Positions 1-5,826 of a stretch of 9,004 bases of DNA are shown here, in pieces. The stretch comes from Spirochaetaceae bacterium (GTDB taxonomy: Bacteria; Spirochaetota; Spirochaetia; Treponematales; Breznakiellaceae). The stretch covers positions 1-9,004 of the forward strand of contig JAITJK010000197.1 in assembly GCA_031278935.1 (NCBI GenBank), written 5' to 3'. The stretch's first letter is position 1. Each line of letters starts with the position of its first letter. Position numbers and translations under genes: made by a program. The notes under the pieces were generated by a model. It made no database searches. It saw only the letters and a program-made list of their open reading frames with translations, and was not told the DNA's origin.

Positions 1-102
1 ATCCTTGGGATGGACAAATTTCCATTCATCCACTAATCCGAGATATTTCAGCAATGCGCTGCATGCCAAGCCGTCAAAGTCAGATCGAGTTACTAGTCTC
101 AT
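1..102 (-). CDS. DHH-family phosphoesterase (exopolyphosphatase-like), N-terminal fragment
   Basis: Only the first 34 codons lie in the window; the gene runs off the left edge. The start is ATG at 102-100 on the minus strand, with a weak GGGTGG ribosome-binding site about 6 nt upstream. The fragment starts MRLVTRSDFDGLACSALL and continues with a KYLGLVDEWKFVHPKD segment. The SDFDG motif followed by a small-residue helix is the first metal-binding motif of the DHH superfamily (RecJ-like phosphoesterases, inorganic pyrophosphatase and nanoRNase/exopolyphosphatase-like proteins). This N-terminus resembles, from memory, a spirochaetal protein annotated as exopolyphosphatase-related. The DHH and DHHA1 motifs that would settle the subfamily are outside the window. 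The family assignment is fairly safe; the substrate is unknown. Confidence 0.72.
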   Translation of the reverse strand, partial: MRLVTRSDFDGLACSALLKYLGLVDEWKFVHPKD

Positions 103-122
103 GTGATACCACCCAATACGTA

Positions 123-151
123 TGTATAGTGTTGATTTAATCCCTTGTCTC
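123..151 (-). promoter_or_regulatory. candidate sigma70 promoter for the DHH gene
   Basis: On the minus strand GAGACA (151-146) and TATACA (128-123) are separated by 17 bp. Each matches the sigma70 consensus at 4 of 6 positions. Transcription would start about 15 nt before the ATG at 102, leaving a short leader that contains the weak GGGTGG site. It is a sequence match only. Confidence 0.33.
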
Positions 152-177
152 CCGAAAATACAAGCACCTACTGTGGC

Positions 178-204
178 CCACCTGCCGTGGCCCACCTGCC
201 GTGG
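178..204 (+). repeat. REP-like hairpin repeat, two tandem copies
   Basis: The 13-mer CCACCTGCCGTGG occurs at 178-190 and 192-204 as a 14-bp tandem unit, preceded by a degenerate third unit (CTACTGTGG, about 168-176). Each copy can form a small hairpin with a CCAC/GTGG stem and CTGCC loop. The second copy has a longer alternative: CCACCTG (192-198) pairs with CGGGTGG (221-227), enclosing the GTGG half. It lies between two minus-strand genes, away from coding sequence. Confidence 0.75.
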
Positions 205-364
205 AGGCATATTGGAGGGCCGGGTGGTGATGGAGTGGCGTTCCTGCTAGAGGCCGGGCGTGCTACGTAAGTAGGAAGTGAGACGCACCTCATCCGATCT
301 GAACGCAGGGATGTACATCCGATATCTAACTACCCAGGCCCCAATAGGCCTCCACGGCAGGTGG
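192..364. repeat. inverted pair of REP-like units (BIME-like arrangement)
   Basis: The arm at 192-227 and the reverse complement of 330-364 match over about 35 bp: CCACCTGCCGTGGAGGC is identical in both, then A/C, then TATTGG, then a GGCC-GGGTRG segment with small differences. The arms flank about 100 bp that match nothing I recognise. That interior contains a perfect palindrome GGATGTACATCC (309-320) and a direct repeat CATCCGAT (291-298 and 316-323). Two inverted REPs around a spacer is the layout of bacterial interspersed mosaic elements. No gene is evident in 103-364. Confidence 0.65.
352..364 (-). repeat. REP-like hairpin repeat abutting the kamA stop codon
   Basis: CCACCTGCCGTGG on the minus strand begins on the base immediately after the TAG stop (367-365) of the KamA-family gene, in the same orientation as the gene. 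It would be the first structure in the 3' UTR of that mRNA. The 3' flank GAGGCCTATTGG matches the copy at 192 except for one base. Confidence 0.75.
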
Positions 365-1423
365 CTAGGCGGGATAGGGCCAGAGTTTACCCTCAGGGCC
401 CTGCAGCAGGTAGACAAGGCCCTGGGAGTCCACCTGCTCTCCGGCTATCACACCCTGGTGCAGGGGGATTTTACCGCCTCCCCCTGGGAGGTCCAACGCA
501 TACACCGGCAGCCCTAAACCAGATATATGTCGCTTAAGTTCTTCATACAAGGCAAGCCCGGTTTTTAAGGGTACTCGGAAATGAGCCGTCCCTGGAGCCA
601 AATCCAGCTGGAATAGATAGTAGGGAGAAAGGCCCAGTTGCAGGCATTCCCGAAAAAGAGCGGCCAAAACCTGGGCGTCGTCGTTGATCCCCCGAAGTAA
701 TACGGTCTGCACATGCACCGGAATCCCCTGATCCACGCAGGTGCGCAGGGCCTCCTGAGTACCTGCCGCCAGTTCCCGAGGGTGGTTGCTTTGTATCACC
801 ATACGCAGGGGCCGGTAGGCCCTGAAGAGCCGTACCGTTTCCAGGGTAAGCCGGCTAGGCTGGGTAATGGGAAGGCGGGTGCAGATCCGAAGTAGGAGGC
901 CCGGTCGGGCAATCCGGAGGGACTGGAACAGGGTGGCCAGGGTACCGTCTTCGGCCATTAAGGGATCCCCCCCGGAGATGAGGATTTCTCGGATTTCAGG
1001 ATGACCCTTGAGATAGACCAGAACAGGCAGGAGTTCCTCCCCGGAGATAAAGTGCTGAGGCCGACTCATCCACACCCGGCGGAAACAATAGCGGCAATAC
1101 CCGGCGCAGCTTCCCCCTGCAAGGAGCAAGGCCCGATCCCGGTATTGGTGTACCAGTCGGGGCGCGGCTTGGTGCTTGGCCTCTCCCAGAGGATCCGCCA
1201 AAGCGAAAGGATCTGGCACGCCTTCTGCGGGATAGGGCATGAACTGCTGCCGGATGGGGTCGGTCTTATCGGGTTTTGCTAGGGCTGCAAAGTGGGCACT
1301 GACCATGAAGGGGAGGCCCCCGGATGCGTTGAGGGTTTCTATGAAAGCGGCCTCCTGGGCATCCACCGAACTGACTAGGGGTTCGGGGAGCTCCTTCCAA
1401 GAGGTGATGAAAACCTGGGACAT
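365..1423 (-). CDS. KamA-family radical SAM aminomutase (lysine 2,3-aminomutase or EpmB-like)
   Basis: This 352-residue protein starts at MSQVFITSWKELPEP; an in-frame GTG at 1465 would add 14 unconserved residues. The radical SAM cluster motif is C106-AGY-C110-RY-C113, followed by FRR. SGGDPL (150-155) is the SAM-binding segment. D274 (QLDLAPG) and D311 match the two substrate-binding aspartates of lysine 2,3-aminomutase. K318 in PGGGGKIP matches the lysine that binds pyridoxal phosphate. The family interconverts alpha- and beta-lysine, either free or for elongation factor P modification. The length (about 350) and CRYCFRR resemble EpmB, while the GGGGK C-terminus is like classical KamA, so substrate choice is uncertain. 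No strong Shine-Dalgarno is visible upstream. A REP-like repeat directly follows the stop. Confidence 0.88.
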   Translation of the reverse strand: MSQVFITSWKELPEPLVSSVDAQEAAFIETLNASGGLPFMVSAHFAALAKPDKTDPIRQQFMPYPAEGVPDPFALADPLGEAKHQAAPRLVHQYRDRALLLAGGSCAGYCRYCFRRVWMSRPQHFISGEELLPVLVYLKGHPEIREILISGGDPLMAEDGTLATLFQSLRIARPGLLLRICTRLPITQPSRLTLETVRLFRAYRPLRMVIQSNHPRELAAGTQEALRTCVDQGIPVHVQTVLLRGINDDAQVLAALFRECLQLGLSPYYLFQLDLAPGTAHFRVPLKTGLALYEELKRHISGLGLPVYALDLPGGGGKIPLHQGVIAGEQVDSQGLVYLLQGPEGKLWPYPA

Positions 1424-1471
1424 GATAGGAGCACCATACCCTAATCCGTCTCTCTGGGCTACCACTTACCG

Positions 1472-1510
1472 CCACCTGCCGTGGAGGCATAGCCCCTGAC
1501 TGGCGGGTGG
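1472..1510 (+). repeat. complete REP-like hairpin element
   Basis: This is the best-preserved copy. CCACCTGCC (1472-1480) pairs with GGCGGGTGG (1502-1510) in a 9-bp stem with one T-G wobble. The loop holds GTGGAGGCATA and AGCCCCTGACT. The 5' arm can instead fold locally as CCAC/GTGG. AGCCCCTGACT also follows the copy at 3711-3723 (reverse complement), so it belongs to the element. TACCACTTA occurs on both sides (from about 1460 and 1512). The element lies between kamA and the truncated Y1-like remnant. Confidence 0.72.
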
Positions 1511-1534
1511 TTACCACTTAACCTCAATAGGCCT

Positions 1535-1784
1535 ACCACAGGTATGTTTCAGGACAGACCTTAGCCGGGAGTTTTCTTCGGGGGCCGTTTATCCGGGTCT
1601 GGAACACAAACCGCTCCTTCGTTTCTTGGAAAACCCTGGTAAACATCGTTAAAGTCTTGTGCTGGCGGAACAGAGTTTTCCGGTCGTTAATACCGGTGCG
1701 GACTTCGTACCACACCCCACGTTGGAGCACCCGTAAAGGTCTCATACAAAAATATAAGGGTCCAAGATGTGGTTTTGCTTTAAT
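1535..1784 (-). mobile_element. internally deleted copy of the Y1-transposase-like element
   Basis: Two blocks match the fuller element at 3467-4099 in the same orientation. The right block (1593-1784) holds the first 51 codons of the Y1-like gene plus about 40 bp upstream, sharing GATGYGGTTTTGCTTTAAT. The left block (about 1535-1583) matches 3470-3520, for example GTTTCARGAYAGACCTT. In the longer copy these blocks are separated by roughly 390 bp; here they are nearly adjacent, so the middle of the gene has been deleted. A complete REP hairpin lies about 25 bp beyond the left end. Confidence 0.6.
1593..1745 (-). pseudogene. 5' remnant of a RAYT-like (IS200-type Y1) gene
   Basis: The frame from ATG 1745 reads MRPLRVLQRGVWYEVRTGIN and continues to FVFQTR. 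I count 34 of 51 residues identical to the start of the protein encoded at 3560-4060. After residue 51 similarity stops; the frame runs on through unrelated codons to a stop at 1533-1535. The part corresponding to the HUH region, the tyrosine helix and the C-terminus is absent. No Shine-Dalgarno is visible before the ATG. It cannot encode a complete Y1 fold and is best read as a relic. Confidence 0.7.
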
Positions 1785-1918
1785 CGAACCGGTATTGTTA
1801 GTTCCTAGAGGAGCCCTGGGCCATGACTGTACGTCCTTTCCCTTATGGGTTATGCTTATGCCTACGGTTCTCCCCGGCTAAGGCCGCGTCCGCAGCGGCT
1901 CCGCGAAAGGACTATATT

Positions 1919-3454
1919 ATGGAAACAAAAAGCCGCGTGGTAGCGGTATTAGCGATTGGTTCTACCAGTATCCGAGTCCTCGTCGCGGAGCTCTCCCCCA
2001 AGGGCCCGTGGCAGGTATTAGATAAGGCCGGAAAGCCCATAACTCTGGGACGGGATGTGTTTACCTCAGGCCAAGTATCCCGGGAGTCCTTATTAGAATG
2101 TCTTTCGGTATTACGGTATTTTAGAGAGCTGTTGGCAGGTTGGGGAATATTGGACGAGGATATCTACGCGCTGGCCACCAGCGCCCTCAGAGTCGCCCGG
2201 AACCGGGATGTGTTTGTGGATCGGGTCCGCCTGGCTACAGGATTCAAAATAGTCATCGTCGAGGGTATAGAGGAGAATCGGCTCATTTATCTTGCGGTGC
2301 GCTTTGCCTTGAAGCAGGATTTTTCCCCCTTCTGGGAGGACAATACCATGATTATTGACATTGGCGGGGGGGCCACGGAGATCATGCTGCTGGAACGAGG
2401 TAAGATGGCAGCGGCCCATAGCTTGCACTTAGGGACGCTGCTTATGGAACAACAATCCCGGCTAGCCGTGGGTTCCGCCTGGTCTAAGCGCTACCTACGG
2501 GAGCGAATCCGCCATACCGCGGCCTCTTTAAGCGCTGAGGTGAACCTGGCCCATATCAAAAGTTTTGTAGCCGTAGGATCGGATACCCGCATTGCCGCAG
2601 CTCTCATCGGAACGGAGCTCAACGAGCATTGCCGGATCATCTCCCGGGAGGCCTTTATGGCCCTAGTACGGCAGGTCCAGTATTACAGCACCGAAGTCTG
2701 TGTACAGAAGCTGCATATCCCCTATGCGGAAGCCGAGGGTCTAGTTCTGGGACTCCTGGTGTATAAGCAGTTTTTAGAGCACACCAGCGCCTCCCAGGTG
2801 GTAGTTCCTGACGTGTCTCTACGGGAGGGCCTGCTCATCGACCTTGCATTAGGGGTGGAGCCGAAGCTACAGGAGGAATTTTTTTCCCAAATCATCGCTT
2901 CCGCAGCCAATCTGGGGCGCAAGTACCACTACGACCAGGCCCATAACCGGTATGTGGCGGACCTGTGCCTCTTCCTCTTTGACGCCCTGGGCCCTGAGCA
3001 CGGTATGAACCGGCGAGAACGAATGATGCTGGAAGTGTCGGCTCTGCTACACGATATTGGGATGTTCATCCGCGGAGAGAATCATCATAAGCACGGCCAG
3101 TACATTGTGGTGAATTCCGAGATTTTCGGCCTGCGCCGGGATGAATTGGAGATCATCGCCAATGTGATCCGCTACCATCGCGGGGCGCCTCCTTCTTCTG
3201 GGGACATCGACTACATTGCCCTGCAACGGGCGGATCGTAACCTAGTGCTAAAAATGGCCTCCCTGCTCCGGGTAGCCGACGCGCTGGACCGGGGCCACAC
3301 CCAGCAGATAAGCCTCTTGCAGGTGGAACGGAAAAGTGAGGTTTTGGTCCTGCATACCGTGGGAAACCGGGACCTGAGCTTAGAGCTGCGGGGACTGGAA
3401 GAAAAAGCCGGTCTGTTTCAAGACGTTTTCGGGTATACGGTGCTGTTGGTGTAA
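1919..3454 (+). CDS. ppx: Ppx/GppA exopolyphosphatase / guanosine pentaphosphate phosphatase with HD domain
   Basis: This 511-residue protein, the usual length for the long Ppx/GppA type, starts at ATG 1919. AAAGGA at 1906-1911 lies 7 nt upstream; an upstream in-frame ATG at 1823 has no such site. The N-terminal half is an ASKHA-fold phosphatase: first phosphate loop near 11-20 (LAIGSTSIRV), ATSALR at 86-91, the EGIEENRL catalytic segment at 115-122, and DIGGGATE at 147-154. The C-terminal half is an HD domain with LLHDIG (377-381), HH at 389-390, YH at 419-420 and RVADALDRG (451-459). The enzyme shortens polyphosphate or hydrolyses pppGpp in the cytoplasm. Position 12, usually the aspartate of DxGSNS, is alanine here. 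The gene is bracketed by two same-orientation Y1-like element copies. Confidence 0.9.
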   Translation: METKSRVVAVLAIGSTSIRVLVAELSPKGPWQVLDKAGKPITLGRDVFTSGQVSRESLLECLSVLRYFRELLAGWGILDEDIYALATSALRVARNRDVFVDRVRLATGFKIVIVEGIEENRLIYLAVRFALKQDFSPFWEDNTMIIDIGGGATEIMLLERGKMAAAHSLHLGTLLMEQQSRLAVGSAWSKRYLRERIRHTAASLSAEVNLAHIKSFVAVGSDTRIAAALIGTELNEHCRIISREAFMALVRQVQYYSTEVCVQKLHIPYAEAEGLVLGLLVYKQFLEHTSASQVVVPDVSLREGLLIDLALGVEPKLQEEFFSQIIASAANLGRKYHYDQAHNRYVADLCLFLFDALGPEHGMNRRERMMLEVSALLHDIGMFIRGENHHKHGQYIVVNSEIFGLRRDELEIIANVIRYHRGAPPSSGDIDYIALQRADRNLVLKMASLLRVADALDRGHTQQISLLQVERKSEVLVLHTVGNRDLSLELRGLEEKAGLFQDVFGYTVLLV

Positions 3455-3559
3455 GGCTCTACCGTAGGCCCCACTATAGGGGTTTCAAGATAGACCTTTA
3501 CTCGGAAGTCTTCTTTAATGGGGGGAATCGGGACTGGAATCCGGGCGAATTGTCGCCGA

Positions 3560-4060
3560 TTATGCGGGCGCTGGGATAAAATGAAGCGGAAATAGGCATA
3601 GAAAAGGAGGGATGGGTGGTATTTTCCCATATTGGGGGCTGACCCTCGTTCCCGCCCCGTACTCTCTAACCATGCGGCTAGTCAGGGGCTTTAAACCCGC
3701 TGGCGCTTCTCCACGGCAGGTGGCAGGCGGTTCCCCTGCGAGTATCCGCGAACCATACCGGTCTCCCCAGATATGTCCTTCCCGGTCCTCCGCCCGGTTA
3801 TACCGCTGGGCAAACACCTGTTTTAGCCACTTCATGATAGCCGGGAGTTGCAAGCCGTCCTCGGGCTTGATATAAAACGTGAGCCTATCATCCGTAAGAC
3901 ATAGTCCCCGAATCTGGAACACGAACCGCTTCTGCGTCTCTCGGAAAACCTGGGCGAACAGGGCCAAGGCCTTAGGGCGCCGGAACACGGGTTCCCGGTT
4001 ATTGATACGGGTACGGACTTCGTACCATACCCCGCTTTGAAGCACACGTAAAGGTCTCAT
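3560..4060 (-). CDS. RAYT-like Y1 transposase-family protein lacking catalytic residues
   Basis: This 166-residue protein aligns along about 108 residues with REP-associated tyrosine transposases: MRPLRVLQ with GVWYEV at the start, NNREPVFR at 20-27, LCLTDDRLTFYIKP at 53-66, IMKWLKQVFAQRYNR at 75-89, then EGHIWGDRYGSRIL. Normal RAYTs read MPNHxHLLL where this has TDDRLTFYI, so the HUH histidines are Arg59 and Thr61. The helix tyrosine (VYTQRFN type) is Phe83 in VFAQRYN. The family cleaves single-stranded hairpin DNA; this copy should be unable to. A REP repeat supplies codons 113-117 (ATCRG). The tail ends in a Pro-rich hydrophobic stretch. No Shine-Dalgarno is visible. It may be a domesticated DNA-binding protein or a decayed gene still open by chance. 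Confidence 0.7.
   Translation of the reverse strand: MRPLRVLQSGVWYEVRTRINNREPVFRRPKALALFAQVFRETQKRFVFQIRGLCLTDDRLTFYIKPEDGLQLPAIMKWLKQVFAQRYNRAEDREGHIWGDRYGSRILAGEPPATCRGEAPAGLKPLTSRMVREYGAGTRVSPQYGKIPPIPPFLCLFPLHFIPAPA
3711..3723 (-). repeat. REP-like repeat inside the Y1-like reading frame
   Basis: CCACCTGCCGTGG on the minus strand forms codons 113-117 of the RAYT-like gene, directly after the conserved domain ends at ILAGEPP. Downstream on the minus strand AGCCCCTGACT recurs, as in the complete element at 1472-1510, and ACCTGC can pair with GCGGGT. The reading frame stays open through the repeat. Confidence 0.72.
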
Positions 4061-4155
4061 AAAGAATACTATGGCCCAGAGATGCGGTTTTGCTTTAATT
4101 CGGGACCACTATTTTGGGAAAATACAGAAATCCCCGGTGATGGAACGCAGCGCTA

Positions 4156-4185
4156 TTGACAGAGTCCTGAGAACGGGGATATGCT
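4156..4185 (+). promoter_or_regulatory. upstream candidate promoter for tRNA-Pro
   Basis: A perfect -35 TTGACA (4156-4161) and TATGCT (4180-4185, 4 of 6) are 18 bp apart. A start near 4192 would give a leader of about 44 nt before the tRNA. It may act in tandem with the promoter at 4188-4217. Confidence 0.42.
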
Positions 4186-4187
4186 TC

Positions 4188-4217
4188 TTCACATACAGAG
4201 GACTAGGGCTTTATAGT
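4188..4217 (+). promoter_or_regulatory. proximal promoter for tRNA-Pro
   Basis: TTCACA (4188-4193) and TATAGT (4212-4217) each match the sigma70 consensus at 5 of 6 positions, with an 18-bp spacer. The following AGAGCGGGCG is a GC-rich discriminator, typical of stable-RNA promoters. Transcription would start near 4224, about 12 nt before the mature tRNA. Confidence 0.6.
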
Positions 4218-4235
4218 AGAGCGGGCGTCCTTTTT

Positions 4236-4307
4236 CGGGCAGTAGCGCAGGGGTAGCGCGCTTGGTTCGGGACCAAGAGGTCGTGGGTTCAAATCCCACT
4301 TGCCCGA
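4236..4307 (+). tRNA. tRNA-Pro (anticodon CGG)
   Basis: This 72-nt gene folds as a full cloverleaf. The acceptor stem CGGGCAG pairs with TTGCCCG (4300-4306, one G-T pair) with discriminator A4307. The D stem is GCGC/GCGC around AGGGGTA. The anticodon stem is CTTGG/CCAAG around TTCGGGA, placing CGG at 4268-4270. The T stem is GTGGG/CCCAC with loop TTCAAAT. CCA is not encoded, so the end must be added by CCA-transferase. The tRNA reads CCG codons. No other tRNA or obvious terminator follows. Confidence 0.96.
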
Positions 4308-4406
4308 AAGTAATTTGCTGTTATATATGTCGTGATTTCAATGAACATTTCTTAACGCACCGTGTTGAGAGTCTTGGGGTAGGGCGAAGGTTCCCGGGCA
4401 ACGGGC

Positions 4407-4436
4407 TTGTAGCCTAGTCGAGGGTTTGGGTACAAT
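4407..4436 (+). promoter_or_regulatory. candidate ffh promoter placing the start at the ATG
   Basis: TTGTAG (4407-4412, 3 of 6) and TACAAT (4431-4436, 5 of 6) are 18 bp apart. The -10 box is followed by only AGGCCT before the ffh ATG at 4443, so a normal start would fall on the A of the ATG. The -35 box is weak. The other bases of 4308-4442 show no gene or hairpin terminator. Confidence 0.38.
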
Positions 4437-4442
4437 AGGCCT

Positions 4443-5783
4443 ATGTTAGATAAACTTACCCAGAAAATATCCGATGCCCTAAGGACCATTTCCGGCAAGG
4501 GCACGATTACCGAAAAAAATATCAATGATGCGGTGGAAACCATCAAGATGGCCCTGCTGGAGGCGGATGTCAACTTGCGGGTAGTTCGGCGCTTTGTCAA
4601 TGCCACCTTGGACGAGGCCAAGGGGGAAAAGGTCCTGCGCTCGATCAATCCGGGACAGCAGTTCGTCAAGATCGTCCATGATAAACTGGTCTCTTTCCTG
4701 GGGGATACGAAACAGGACCTGCACCTAAAAGGTCCGGATACCCTTTCCTGTATCCTTATGCTGGGGTTGCAGGGATCGGGAAAGACTACCAGCGCCGCTA
4801 AACTGGCCTTGAGGCTCAAAAAAGAGGGTCGGCGACCCTTGCTCGTGGCTTGCGACTTGGTCCGGCCCGCAGCGGTGGATCAGCTGGTGATTCTGGGGAG
4901 TCACGTGGAGGTCCCGGTGCATAAGTGCCCCGGAGTCACGGACAGCGTCCTGGTCTATAAAGAAGCGGTGCAGTGGGCCAAGCAGAATATGATCGATACC
5001 TTGATCCTGGATACCACAGGCCGGCTACAGATAGACGAGGCCATGATGGCCGAACTCGCCCGGCTGAAACAAGCCGCGACGCCTGATGAACTACTTTTGG
5101 TGGCGGATGCCATGACCGGCCAGTCTGCAGTGGATATCGCCAAAGTCTTTGACGAGAAAGTAGGCCTTACCGGGGTGGTCTTGACCAAATTCGATTCCGA
5201 TACCCGGGGTGGGGCGGCCTTGTCCCTAAAGACCATCACCGGTAAACCGCTCAAATTCGTAGGCACTGGGGAAAAGCTCGATGACCTGGAACCCTTTCAC
5301 CCGGACCGGGTCGCGGGCCGGATTCTGGGCATGGGAGACGTGGTGAGCCTGGTGGAAAAAGCCCAGGCCATGATCGATCAGAAAGAAGCGGCGGTCCTCC
5401 AGAAGAAGATGGAAAAGGAGACCTTTACTCTTGATGATTGGCTTAAGCAACTCAAGTCCATGAAGAAGATGGGTTCGTTACAAACCATGCTGGATATGAT
5501 TCCGGGGCTTTCGGGAAAAGTTACGGAAGAGGACATTACTAGGGAGGATTTCAAGTCCCAGGAGGCTATCCTCACCTCCATGACCCGGAAAGAACGGTTG
5601 AACCACCTCATCATCGGCCCGTCCCGGCGTTCCCGCATAGCCCGGGGTTCGGGTACCTCTGTGGCGGAAGTGGCTCGACTTCTCAAGCGCTTTGAAAAGA
5701 TGCGGAATATGATGAAAAAAATGAGCAAGTTAAACCGCACCCCCGGGGCGGTACAATCCATGATGGCCCAATGGGGGAGATAG
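4443..5783 (+). CDS. ffh: signal recognition particle GTPase Ffh (SRP54)
   Basis: This 446-residue protein is the normal length for Ffh. An N-terminal four-helix domain (about 1-95) precedes the GTPase G domain: G1 GLQGSGKTT at 108-116, DLVRPAAVDQL at 138-148 (usually DTYRPAA), G3 DTTGR at 190-194, TKFD at 248-251, and GTGEK at 274-278 followed by DLEPFHPDRVAGRILGMGD. The methionine-rich M domain (about 300-446) binds 4.5S RNA through SRIARGSG and binds signal peptides with its Met-rich helices (MRNMMKKMSK). Ffh with 4.5S RNA delivers nascent membrane and secreted proteins to FtsY. ATG 4443 is the natural start (MLDKLTQKI), yet there is no Shine-Dalgarno before it. The rpsP gene often found after ffh is absent; a pseudogene follows instead. 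Confidence 0.97.
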   Translation: MLDKLTQKISDALRTISGKGTITEKNINDAVETIKMALLEADVNLRVVRRFVNATLDEAKGEKVLRSINPGQQFVKIVHDKLVSFLGDTKQDLHLKGPDTLSCILMLGLQGSGKTTSAAKLALRLKKEGRRPLLVACDLVRPAAVDQLVILGSHVEVPVHKCPGVTDSVLVYKEAVQWAKQNMIDTLILDTTGRLQIDEAMMAELARLKQAATPDELLLVADAMTGQSAVDIAKVFDEKVGLTGVVLTKFDSDTRGGAALSLKTITGKPLKFVGTGEKLDDLEPFHPDRVAGRILGMGDVVSLVEKAQAMIDQKEAAVLQKKMEKETFTLDDWLKQLKSMKKMGSLQTMLDMIPGLSGKVTEEDITREDFKSQEAILTSMTRKERLNHLIIGPSRRSRIARGSGTSVAEVARLLKRFEKMRNMMKKMSKLNRTPGAVQSMMAQWGR

Positions 5784-5826
5784 CATTGCTATTGCCGGCA
5801 AGGTCTTCGGGTGATAGGGAGGGAGT

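Larger units (their letters stand above)
3467..4099 (-). mobile_element. Y1-transposase-like (RAYT-like) element, fuller copy
   Basis: The ends are inferred from where similarity to the deleted copy at 1535-1784 begins and stops. The left end lies about 12 bp after the ppx stop codon. The right end, GATGCGGTTTTGCTTTAAT, lies at 4081-4099. The element contains one gene (3560-4060, minus) and one REP-like repeat (3711-3723). Beyond the gene's stop, 3467-3559 holds the block shared with the other copy; read on the minus strand it encodes KVYLETPIVG against KVCPETYLW in the other copy, so it may once have been coding. I see no clear terminal inverted repeat and no target duplication, as expected for IS200-type elements. 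Confidence 0.55.

Noticed and set aside
278..1499. Several plus-strand open frames across the KamA-family gene
   Set aside because: They are antisense to a gene with clear motifs throughout and show no recognisable protein features or ribosome-binding sites.
3418..3630. Minus-strand frame of 70 residues overlapping the ppx end and the Y1-like gene end
   Set aside because: It spans two unrelated regions; only its middle matches the other element copy, so it is reported as part of the element rather than as a gene.
4352..5761. Long minus-strand frames opposite ffh
   Set aside because: They mirror the codon pattern of ffh, lack ribosome-binding sites and encode low-complexity Ser/Arg-rich products.
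5792..5801. TTGCCGGCAA palindrome after ffh as a terminator
   Set aside because: A 10-bp self-palindrome has no loop and no T-tract follows; it does not fit an intrinsic terminator.
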